Notes under the pieces: model-generated | The model's database searches: none | Seen by the model: the letters and a program-made list of their open reading frames with translations, nothing else | Told to the model about the DNA's origin: nothing | Made by a program: the position numbers and the translations under genes | Shown: positions 5,017 through 11,264 of the stretch, piece after piece | How the letters are laid out: every line of letters starts with the position of its first letter | How positions within the stretch are numbered: position 1 is the first letter of the stretch | NCBI GenBank assembly: GCA_039029515.1 | Contig: JBCCFX010000140.1 | Location: 1 to 11,264 of the forward strand | Direction of reading: 5' to 3' | DNA: 11,264 nt | From: JBCCFX01 sp039029515 | Lineage (GTDB): Bacteria > Planctomycetota > Phycisphaerae > Phycisphaerales > SM1A02

Positions 5017-6546
5017 TTAGGATACCGCGCGCTGGATCCGGCTTGTCACGACTTCGACAGTCTGAGACGCCGTGGGGTATGATTCGTGTACGGCCGGTGG
5101 CATGCCATCGGCCTGGCGGACGAATTGATGGACCAGACTCGACAGGGCCGAACCCTCGGGCCGGCGACCGGGACGCAAGGCGTCGATCATCTGGCCGATG
5201 AACGCGTCATCGACCCCGGGGACGAGCCATATGTTGATGTCGGGGTGGCGTGTCGGGCGCATGGACTCCGCATCGAACGCCAGTTCCTCGTGGAGCTTCT
5301 CGCCGGGTCGAATGCCGGTGAATACGAGGCCGACGGTCTGCTGGTGCGCATCCTGAGCGGCGTCGACGTCATCGGTTGGCGTTAGTCCGTGCATCTGGAT
5401 GAACGCGTGCGCCATGTCGGTGATGGAGATCGGCTGGCCCATGTCGAGCAGGAAGACTTCGCCTGAAGGACTCTTCGGATCGACAAGTGCTGCCGACTGG
5501 GTGACCAGCGCGGCGGCTTCCGGGATCGACATGAAGTAACGCGTCATGCGCTGGTCGGTCACCGTCAACGGGCCGCCGGCAGCAACCTGCTGCGCCCAGA
5601 CTTCCAGCACGGAGCCAGACGATCCAAGCACGTTGCCGAAGCGTACCATCGCAAACGATGTCGCCGAGTCATGATGGCGCCATTGCACGTAGAGTTCTGA
5701 GAGTCGTTTGGTTGCGCCCATGACGGACGTGGGGTGAACCGCCTTGTCCGTGCTGATCATCACGAACCGATCCACTTTGGTTGCGTGGGCAGCGTCGACC
5801 ACGGACTTCGTACCCATGAGGTTGTTGTCGACCGCCGCAGATGGATGATGCTCCATCATCGGTACGTGCTTGTGTGCGGCGGCGTGGAACACAATCTCCG
5901 GGCGCAGCGATCGGAACTGATCGAGCGTTGCTTCGGCATCCACAATGTCATGAAGCACCGTATGGCGCAGCAGATTCGGGCAGCGCCGCGCGACCTGGCG
6001 ATCGACTTCAAACAGTGCGTTCTCAGAACGCTCGACGAGCGCGAGTTGACTCGGTTCGAACTGGCAGACGAGCCGGCTGAGCTCACTGCCGATGGATCCA
6101 CCCGCGCCGGTGATCATGACGCGACGGCCACGAATCAAATCGCGAATGGAGTCACGATCGATCGTGCGCGGTGCGCGCTGAAGCAGCAAGCTCGGATCGA
6201 TGTCGTAGTGCGTGCGCGGACCAACGCCGTCAAGTTGATCGTGCAGTGTCGGCATGAACCGTTCGTCGACGCCGTGACGTCGCAACGTCGTTCGGAGGCG
6301 TGCGACGAGATCAGTCATGATGGCCGGCAGCGAGATGAGCGCGAGGTCCATCGCATGGGTGTGCGCGATCGTGTCGAGCTCGTCCGTGGTGCCAAGCAGT
6401 GGAATGCGGGCGGGCATGCGGTTGGCATCATCCTGAGGTCGGATCACCCAGCCGATCGTCACGGGACGATCGTCGAGGAGGTCGAGCTGGCGCTCGATGA
6501 GCGCGCAGGTCGCCGGGGTTCCGATGATGATGGCTCGTTTCCGCAT
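5017..6546 (-). CDS. CapD/FlaA1/WbpM-family nucleotide-sugar 4,6-dehydratase without membrane anchor
   Basis: Short-chain dehydrogenase/reductase acting on UDP-GlcNAc-type sugars. The family makes 4-keto-6-deoxy sugars for envelope polysaccharide or glycosylation. The ATG at 6546 is chosen, giving 509 aa; a GAGGA lies 12 bases upstream and the only earlier in-frame option is a weak TTG at 6633. Residues 1 to about 130 form a Rossmann-like sensor domain (RKRAIIIG at 2-9). The catalytic domain starts with GAGGSIGSE (147-155, NAD(P) loop), then HAAAHKHVPMME (221-232), ISTDKAV (264-270) and MGATK (276-280), where Met replaces the usual SDR Tyr as in this subfamily, and RPGEKLHEEL (413-422). Long family members carry four N-terminal membrane helices. 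None is seen here, yet the sensor domain is kept. The gene follows the DUF368 gene after about 130 bases. Confidence 0.9.
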   Translation of the reverse strand: MRKRAIIIGTPATCALIERQLDLLDDRPVTIGWVIRPQDDANRMPARIPLLGTTDELDTIAHTHAMDLALISLPAIMTDLVARLRTTLRRHGVDERFMPTLHDQLDGVGPRTHYDIDPSLLLQRAPRTIDRDSIRDLIRGRRVMITGAGGSIGSELSRLVCQFEPSQLALVERSENALFEVDRQVARRCPNLLRHTVLHDIVDAEATLDQFRSLRPEIVFHAAAHKHVPMMEHHPSAAVDNNLMGTKSVVDAAHATKVDRFVMISTDKAVHPTSVMGATKRLSELYVQWRHHDSATSFAMVRFGNVLGSSGSVLEVWAQQVAAGGPLTVTDQRMTRYFMSIPEAAALVTQSAALVDPKSPSGEVFLLDMGQPISITDMAHAFIQMHGLTPTDDVDAAQDAHQQTVGLVFTGIRPGEKLHEELAFDAESMRPTRHPDINIWLVPGVDDAFIGQMIDALRPGRRPEGSALSSLVHQFVRQADGMPPAVHESYPTASQTVEVVTSRIQRAVS

Positions 6547-6621
6547 GGAGTTCGGGCGTCCTCGTGGACAGTGACCGGGGTCGTCAGGGTTATCGGCCAG
6601 ATCAGGCACCGGCTGCAGGGC

Positions 6622-6641
6622 ACCTCGGTTCAAAACGAGGT
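6622..6641. repeat. Small inverted repeat upstream of the CapD-like gene
   Basis: ACCTCG (6622-6627) and CGAGGT (6636-6641) form perfect 6-bp arms around an 8-base A-rich loop in the spacer between the DUF368 gene and the CapD-like gene. It lacks a T run on either side, so a terminator is unlikely. An operator or leader hairpin is possible. Confidence 0.3.
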
Positions 6642-6678
6642 TTCACCGTATCCCGTCCGTCGACAACTGTAGGAGCGA

Positions 6679-7887
6679 TCAGGAGTTCGCGTCGCGATCG
6701 CCGCCACCACGGCCGCCGAGGTGATCGATTCCAACAGAGACGATCAGGCCGATCACGATGCAGCCGATCGAACCGAGGATCTGCCCCGCGGACGGCGTGA
6801 AGCCGCGTGTCGGCCAATCTTCGGCATCCAGGGCGTCAATCATGTCCGTCGAGAGCATCTTAACGCCCTTGATGACGTCGCCAATCGCCGGTCTGACATG
6901 GGCTTCAAACGGCCAGAGGCCGAAGATCGCCCCGAGCAGCAGGCCGAGCAGCACGCCGAGGGTCGCCTTCTCGAATCGATCCATCAGGACTCGAACGAGA
7001 TTGCTGACGCCAATCACGCCAACCCCGACACCGATGCCGAATGGAATCAGGATGCGTGCGGGATCCGCCATGGCGGCGACGTCCCGGGCCGAGACCGCGT
7101 TCTTCATCTCGTCGATGCCCGCGAGAATCGCGAGGTACTGTCCGAGGATCAGCAGCAGATAGCCGCCCGATACACCGGGCAGAATCATCGCCGACCCCGC
7201 GGCGAGCCCCGCGATGAACAGCATCACGGTCTGACCGTTGGCGGATGAACCTGCCGCGTCGCCAGCGCCGTTCGCCTGCACGATCGCAAGCACGACCATG
7301 GCGGTGATGCCGGCCACGGCGGGCACGATGAGGTCGCGGTCGGAAGACGGCAGCTTCATCCAGACCATGGGCAACGCGAGCAGCGCTGTACCCGCAAGAA
7401 CGATGGTGACGGCGCGTCCCCAGCCGGCCGGGAGAAACGCGGTGCCGGTCGTATCGCGAATCAACAGCACCATCATCAGGCCGACTGTGAGTGCGGCGAT
7501 GAGTGCGATCGCGATGCGCTTCGGATGCGTGGGTCTGATGAGACGCCAGATGATCGGCACGCCACCAAGCGTTAACCCGATAAAGAGGCTGAACATGACC
7601 CAGCGTTGTTCGATGACGAGCGTCTTGAGAAAGCGAGCGCCGAGTGCAATGGCGAGGAACGCGCTGCCGACGACGAATGCGAGCAGCAGGAGCGTGCGCC
7701 AGCGGAATCGAAACGTCGACACTTCCGCGATGCCTCGAATGAATTGCGGATAGACACCTGCGGCGAGCAGCATCGTTCCGCCGGAGATACCCGGCACGAG
7801 GTTCGCCAGACCCATGAGCACCCCGCCGAAGACGGCGCGGAACCCTTCGAGCACTGAGAATGAGGATGTCGAATCCGTGTCACGCAT
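6679..7887 (-). CDS. DUF368 polytopic membrane protein (undecaprenyl-phosphate translocase family)
   Basis: Inner-membrane protein of 402 aa with many hydrophobic segments, for example about 65-85, 97-113, 124-143, 157-176, 187-203, 221-258, 280-300, 307-326 and 369-388. Two copies of the DUF368 signature are visible: GLANLVPGISGGT (26-38) and GSAMILPGVSGG (231-242), implying an internally duplicated fold. Members of DUF368 have been shown to recycle undecaprenyl phosphate across the membrane for cell-wall and surface-glycan synthesis. That role fits the neighbouring nucleotide-sugar genes. The protein is longer than typical family members, with hydrophilic insertions at about 205-220 and 327-366 and a Gly/Asp-rich tail. 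It heads the minus-strand run. The gap to the divergent epimerase gene is 163 bases. Confidence 0.92.
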   Translation of the reverse strand: MRDTDSTSSFSVLEGFRAVFGGVLMGLANLVPGISGGTMLLAAGVYPQFIRGIAEVSTFRFRWRTLLLLAFVVGSAFLAIALGARFLKTLVIEQRWVMFSLFIGLTLGGVPIIWRLIRPTHPKRIAIALIAALTVGLMMVLLIRDTTGTAFLPAGWGRAVTIVLAGTALLALPMVWMKLPSSDRDLIVPAVAGITAMVVLAIVQANGAGDAAGSSANGQTVMLFIAGLAAGSAMILPGVSGGYLLLILGQYLAILAGIDEMKNAVSARDVAAMADPARILIPFGIGVGVGVIGVSNLVRVLMDRFEKATLGVLLGLLLGAIFGLWPFEAHVRPAIGDVIKGVKMLSTDMIDALDAEDWPTRGFTPSAGQILGSIGCIVIGLIVSVGIDHLGGRGGGDRDANS

Positions 7888-8050
7888 GGCGGCATCCGTG
7901 GTTCAGAACGAGCCCTGGCTCAGGAATCGGCCGCGTATCGTAGCGAGATGACCGGTCGCGGTCAGTGGGCTGGAGTCTCCATCACTGTCGGCCGATAGGA
8001 TGATGCAGGTGTCATCGCCTGATTCCAAGTCCTCCTGATGGGAACTCCTC
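7888..8050. promoter_or_regulatory. Divergent intergenic region between the DUF368 and galE-like genes
   Basis: This 163-base gap separates two divergent genes and must hold both promoters. It contains a short palindrome GAGCC-CT-GGCTC (7910-7921), 23 bases from the DUF368 start, which could be an operator. I could not find a convincing -35/-10 pair in either direction. TAGGAT (7996-8001) is a weak rightward -10 candidate. GGGAA (about 8040-8044) before the epimerase ATG is a weak ribosome binding site. Confidence 0.35.
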
Positions 8051-9094
8051 ATGAATGTGCTCGTGACCGGCGGGGCCGGCTACATCGGCTCGCACGCAGC
8101 GCTTCGGCTTTTGCGTGACGGCCATCGCGTGACCATCATCGATGACCTCTCACGCGGTCATATCGAGGCGATTCGCACGCTCGAGTCGCACGGCGACCTC
8201 GCGTTCCATCACGGCTCAGTCGGGGAGCGAACGGCGGTCGAGGAGATCCTCCGATCGCGTTCGATCGATGTCGTCATGCACTTCGCCGCCAAGGCATACG
8301 TCGGCGAATCGGTTGAACAGCCGCTCGTGTATTACCGGCGCAACACCGCCGATGCCCTCGGGCTGCTTGAAGCGATGGACGCTGTCGGTGTACCGCGCCT
8401 GGTGTTCTCCAGTACTTGCGCGACGTACGGCGAGCCTGACGCGAATCAGATTCCGATCCGCGAAACGTGTCCGCAGCATCCGATCAATCCGTACGGTCGG
8501 TCGAAGCTCATGGTCGAACACATGCTCTTCGATTACGCGCATATGAAGGCGATGCGCGGCGATGACTTTGCGTTTGCAGCGCTGCGCTACTTCAATGTCG
8601 CAGGTTCTGACCGTGAAGGTTTGGTCGGCGAAGATCATCGGCCGGAAACGCATCTCGTGCCGATCTGCCTCGAAGCCGCGCTGGGTGTTCGTGATGATGT
8701 CAAGGTGTTCGGCACCGATTATGACACGCCCGATGGCACATGCATTCGTGACTATGTGCACGTGGAAGACCTTATCGATGCGCACGTCACCGTCCTTGAT
8801 GCCTTGCGCGCCAATGAGTCGCGCGTATACAACGTTGGCATTGGTCGTGGGTATTCAGTGCGCGAAGTCATCGAAGCCTGTCAGCGCGTCACCGGCGTTG
8901 AGTTCGAGGTCGGTGAAGCGGAACGACGTCCCGGTGATCCGCCCGCACTGTTCGCGGATCCGACGAGCATTCGCGATGAGCTTCACTGGACAGCATCGTT
9001 CACCAATCTGGACGACATCATCCGAACTGCGTGGACGTGGCGCACGAAGCATCCACATGGATACGCTGAAACAGCGTCGTCAGCCGCCGATTGA
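8051..9094 (+). CDS. galE: UDP-glucose 4-epimerase-like extended SDR (GalE family)
   Basis: Interconverts UDP-glucose and UDP-galactose (or the N-acetyl forms), supplying precursors for surface glycans in the cytoplasm. The 347 aa are close to the usual 330-340. It opens with the NAD-binding TGGAGYIGSH (6-15), followed by MHFAAKAYVGES (76-87), the catalytic SST (120-122) and YGRSK (148-152, Tyr-xxx-Lys), then RYFNVAGS and DGTCIRDYVHV, the latter a GalE hallmark. Substrate choice between UDP-Glc and UDP-GlcNAc cannot be settled from these motifs. It is divergent from the DUF368/CapD-like run and overlaps the 3' end of moaA tail to tail by 15 bases. The gene appears intact. Confidence 0.93.
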   Translation: MNVLVTGGAGYIGSHAALRLLRDGHRVTIIDDLSRGHIEAIRTLESHGDLAFHHGSVGERTAVEEILRSRSIDVVMHFAAKAYVGESVEQPLVYYRRNTADALGLLEAMDAVGVPRLVFSSTCATYGEPDANQIPIRETCPQHPINPYGRSKLMVEHMLFDYAHMKAMRGDDFAFAALRYFNVAGSDREGLVGEDHRPETHLVPICLEAALGVRDDVKVFGTDYDTPDGTCIRDYVHVEDLIDAHVTVLDALRANESRVYNVGIGRGYSVREVIEACQRVTGVEFEVGEAERRPGDPPALFADPTSIRDELHWTASFTNLDDIIRTAWTWRTKHPHGYAETASSAAD

Positions 9095-10168
9095 TGACAT
9101 GGTTCGGCGTGGCTGCACGAACGATGAATCGCTGATGCCGTGACCGGACTGCTTGGTCCAGACCGCGTCGACGAGGAACGCGCGGACGGCAGCATCATCG
9201 GCGCCCGAGCGCAGGACGGCGCGAAGATCAAACTCATCGTGGCTGAAGAGACACGGTCGGACTTTGCCATCCGCGGTGATGCGAAGCCGGCTGCATGCAC
9301 CACAGAACGGGCGAGACACCGAGGCAATGATGCCGATCTGTCCCGGTCCGCCGTCAGCAAAGCGGAATCGAAGCGAGGTGCTGTGCGGATCACCCGCATC
9401 AATCGGTTCGAGCGGATGACGTGCGCTGATCGCGGCGATCATCTCGTCCGCCGTCACCATCTTGCGCCGACTCCATGAATGGCCGGAATCAAGCGGCATG
9501 AACTCGATCAGCCGCATATCAACATCGTGCTCGCGGGCGAAATCCGCGAAATCCGCGACTTCATCATCGTTGATATCTCGCACCACGACGGCGTTCACCT
9601 TGGTGTGCTCAAACTCCGCATCGCGCGCCTTATTGATCGCATGAATCACTGTGGCGGCGGTGCTGCGCGTGCGCGTGATCGCCTGCACGCGGTCATCGCG
9701 CAGGCTGTCGAGGCTGAACGTCAGACGGTTCAGTCCGGCGCGATGCCACGCCCGCAACGGCATCGCTTCGATGCGCGATCCGTTGGTCGTCATGGCAATG
9801 TCACGGAACCCGAATCGGCCGATCGCATGAATGAACTCGTCGAGTTGCGGATAGAGCGTCGGTTCGCCGCCGGTGATGCGCAACTTCTCGATGCCGGCAG
9901 CAGCCGCGACGCGCGCCACGGCGATGTACTCATCAAGCTGCAGAAGTTCCTGTTTCGGCATATAGCGGAAATCAGGATCCATGCAGTACACGCATCGGTA
10001 GTTGCACCGATCGGTGACGCTCAGCCTGAGATCACGAATGACACGCCCGTGACTGTCGTACAGCGCATCGTCGCGTGTCGCATCAGCTGGCGCAACCGGT
10101 GGCGCGCTCGCTTCGTCCACAATGGGAAGCGACACATTTGATGCCGGGTTCGGAGTGTCTGGTGTCAT
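9080..10168 (-). CDS. moaA: GTP 3',8-cyclase MoaA, molybdenum cofactor biosynthesis
   Basis: Radical SAM enzyme that converts GTP to 3',8-cyclo-GTP in the first step of molybdopterin synthesis. The N-terminal SAM cluster motif CNYRCVYCMD holds C55, C59 and C62. GGEP (100-103) contacts SAM. The second 4Fe-4S cluster is at FCGACSRLR with C289 and C292, plus C306 (RPCLF). The essential C-terminal GG tail is present (SSIGG, 358-362). Residues 1 to about 38 are a Pro/Ala-rich extension beyond the usual start. No ribosome binding site is seen before the ATG at 10168, so the true start may be later. It lies 32 bases after apaG and is probably co-transcribed. No other moa or moe gene is in the window. 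Its last 15 bases are antisense to the epimerase stop region. Confidence 0.96.
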   Translation of the reverse strand: MTPDTPNPASNVSLPIVDEASAPPVAPADATRDDALYDSHGRVIRDLRLSVTDRCNYRCVYCMDPDFRYMPKQELLQLDEYIAVARVAAAAGIEKLRITGGEPTLYPQLDEFIHAIGRFGFRDIAMTTNGSRIEAMPLRAWHRAGLNRLTFSLDSLRDDRVQAITRTRSTAATVIHAINKARDAEFEHTKVNAVVVRDINDDEVADFADFAREHDVDMRLIEFMPLDSGHSWSRRKMVTADEMIAAISARHPLEPIDAGDPHSTSLRFRFADGGPGQIGIIASVSRPFCGACSRLRITADGKVRPCLFSHDEFDLRAVLRSGADDAAVRAFLVDAVWTKQSGHGISDSSFVQPRRTMSSIGG

Positions 10169-10200
10169 GGCGTACGCAGGATCGACGAGGCACGCGACGA

Positions 10201-10629
10201 TCAGGTGGTGATCGGTCGAGGCGCGGCGGTGGCGGCGGCGAGAATAAACCGATCAATGCGGACATCGATCGTTCGTCCGTCGTCCTGACGTCGAAAACGA
10301 TACGAACCTTCCATGGTGCCCCACGGTGTGGCGAGTGGACACATGCTCGTGTACACGAAGTACTCCCCGGGTTCCAGGGTCGGCTGACAACCGATGACGC
10401 CGTCGCCGCGCACTTCCTCACGTCCGCCGTTTCCATCCACGATGATCCAATGGCGCGTTTCCAACTGCACCGGCACATCGTTTTCGTTCGTGATCGTGAT
10501 GCGATACGAAAAGCCGTAGGCATGATGCGCAGGATCACACTCTTCGGGAATCACATGAGGTTCAACGCGAACACGCACGCCGTTCGACGTGGTCTCGGAA
10601 CCCCTGGATTGGTCGACAAAGCGTGTCAT
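10201..10629 (-). CDS. apaG: ApaG domain protein
   Basis: Small beta-sandwich protein of the ApaG/DUF525 family (142 aa, slightly longer than the usual 125-130). The fingerprint is complete: NGVRVRVEP (16-24), YGFSYRITITNEN (38-50), VQLETRHWIIVD (54-65), GDGVIGCQPTLEPGEYFVY (75-93) and GTMEGSY (104-110). ApaG is a cytoplasmic protein of uncertain biochemical role, linked in enterobacteria to the diadenosine tetraphosphate hydrolase gene apaH, which is absent here. The same domain occurs in eukaryotic F-box and PDIP38-type proteins. It sits just upstream of moaA and divergent from the flavin-reductase-like gene. TATGAT (10639-10644, minus) nine bases before the ATG could be its -10 box, implying a very short leader. 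Confidence 0.95.
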   Translation of the reverse strand: MTRFVDQSRGSETTSNGVRVRVEPHVIPEECDPAHHAYGFSYRITITNENDVPVQLETRHWIIVDGNGGREEVRGDGVIGCQPTLEPGEYFVYTSMCPLATPWGTMEGSYRFRRQDDGRTIDVRIDRFILAAATAAPRPITT

Positions 10630-10676
10630 GCGGTCTCAATCATAGCAATCGTGGTCGAGCGTCGTACACTCATCGC
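10630..10676. promoter_or_regulatory. 47-base divergent promoter region, apaG / flavin reductase
   Basis: Leftward TATGAT (10639-10644 on the minus strand, five of six consensus bases) lies nine bases from the apaG ATG. Rightward TACACT (10665-10670) lies six bases from the flavin-reductase ATG. Neither has a good -35 match. Both transcripts would have leaders of about zero to three bases. The two -10 boxes lie back to back within 32 bases, so regulation is probably shared. Confidence 0.4.
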
Positions 10677-11264
10677 ATGGATATCGAACCTGCCGCGCTG
10701 TCACCGTCGGATCGCTACAAGTTGCTTATCGGCACGATCGTGCCGCGGCCCATTGCTCTCGTATCCACCATCGGGACGGACGGTCAGACGAATCTCGCGC
10801 CGTTCTCGTTCTTCAACGGCGTCGGATCCAACCCGATGACCGTCATGTTCTGCCCGGCAAGCCATCCCGATGGTTCGGACAAGGACACGCTGCGCCATGC
10901 TCGCCCCGTCGATGAGGGCGGAACCGGCGAGTTCGTGATCAACCTCGCCATCGAGGACTATGTGCAACGCGTGGCTGCGGCGGCGGAACCGCTGCCGCCC
11001 CATGAGAGCGAGTTTGACCTGTCGGGCCTGACGCCATCACCAAGCGTGATCGTCGCGCCTCCGCGCGTTGCGGAGTCACCGGTCGTGTTTGAATGCCGGA
11101 CGACCATGATCGTGCAGACGAACCCCGGGGCGGCAGGCGGCGGCAACCTGGTCCTCGGTGAGGTCGTCCATATGTCCATTCGCGACGATCTCGTCAACGA
11201 ACGCTGGCATGTCGATCAGGCCGCACTGCGTGCGGTGGGGCGGATGGGCGGCCGTCAGTACGCC
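10677..11264 (+). CDS. Flavin-reductase-like FMN-binding protein, cut by the window edge
   Basis: An open frame of 196 codons from ATG 10677 runs off the right edge without a stop, so the protein is partial. It matches the flavin reductase-like FMN-binding split-barrel family (DIM6/NTAB, COG1853). Visible hallmarks are the N-terminal PRPIALVST (23-31) and the FMN-contacting NLAPFSFFNGVGSNP (39-53), followed by a FVINLAIEDY segment (about 87-96) and a late LVLGEVVHMSI strand. Relatives reduce FMN/FAD or bind FMN for oxidoreductase chemistry in the cytoplasm. The exact substrate cannot be told. There is no Shine-Dalgarno sequence. TACACT six bases upstream suggests a leaderless mRNA. It is divergent from apaG. 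Confidence 0.9.
   Translation, partial: MDIEPAALSPSDRYKLLIGTIVPRPIALVSTIGTDGQTNLAPFSFFNGVGSNPMTVMFCPASHPDGSDKDTLRHARPVDEGGTGEFVINLAIEDYVQRVAAAAEPLPPHESEFDLSGLTPSPSVIVAPPRVAESPVVFECRTTMIVQTNPGAAGGGNLVLGEVVHMSIRDDLVNERWHVDQAALRAVGRMGGRQYA

Noticed and set aside
6622..6641. Inverted repeat as terminator of the DUF368 gene
   Set aside because: There is no T run after the stem on the minus strand, and the two genes look co-transcribed.
5734..6672. Plus-strand open frame (312 codons) opposite the CapD-like gene
   Set aside because: The minus-strand frame carries complete family motifs. The opposite frame shows only low-complexity charged sequence.
1..11264. Defence system, mobile element, CRISPR array or tRNA
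   Set aside because: No repeat arrays, transposase or integrase motifs, or tRNA-like cloverleaves were seen. Gene content is housekeeping, envelope and cofactor metabolism.

Overview
The window looks like chromosomal DNA from a moderately GC-rich bacterium, most plausibly a planctomycete of the Phycisphaerae type. This is inferred from lineage-style secreted proteins with no obvious family, Pro/Gln/Thr-rich tails, frequent absence of Shine-Dalgarno sequences and overall gene style. No rRNA or marker gene settles it. There are no insertion sequences, phage genes, CRISPR arrays or tRNAs. Eleven protein genes are supported: ten complete and one cut by the right edge.

Left part, plus strand (about 1-4167). 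A possible small structured RNA runs leftwards at about 50-162 and ends in a convincing intrinsic terminator. Next come a large helical secreted protein of unknown function (230-2302), a BshB1-type PIG-L deacetylase whose start overlaps the previous stop by one base (2302-2991), and, after a hairpin-rich 84-base gap, an exported thioredoxin-fold protein (3076-4167). The catalytic region of this last protein reads like an iodothyronine deiodinase with Cys in place of selenocysteine. It is the most interesting gene in the window.

Middle part, minus strand (4201-7887). Reading in the direction of transcription, the genes are a DUF368 membrane protein (undecaprenyl-phosphate translocase family), a nucleotide-sugar 4,6-dehydratase of the CapD/FlaA1/WbpM family without the usual membrane anchor, a small coiled-coil protein, and dUTPase (dut). 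The first two, with the divergent galE-like epimerase at 8051-9094, point to envelope glycan or polysaccharide synthesis and lipid-carrier recycling. A stem-loop lies between the convergent ends of the deiodinase-like gene and dut.

Right part. The galE-like gene overlaps the 3' end of the molybdenum-cofactor gene moaA tail to tail by 15 bases. moaA (9080-10168, minus) follows apaG (10201-10629, minus). Across a 47-base divergent promoter gap, a flavin-reductase-like gene starts at 10677 and runs off the window.

Most genes are ordinary housekeeping or envelope genes. The less ordinary items are the deiodinase-like protein beside a bacillithiol-type gene, the possible small RNA with interleaved promoters, the repeated ATCACCGT hairpins at 2991-3059, the likely leaderless starts of dut and the flavin reductase, and a high local density of GATC.
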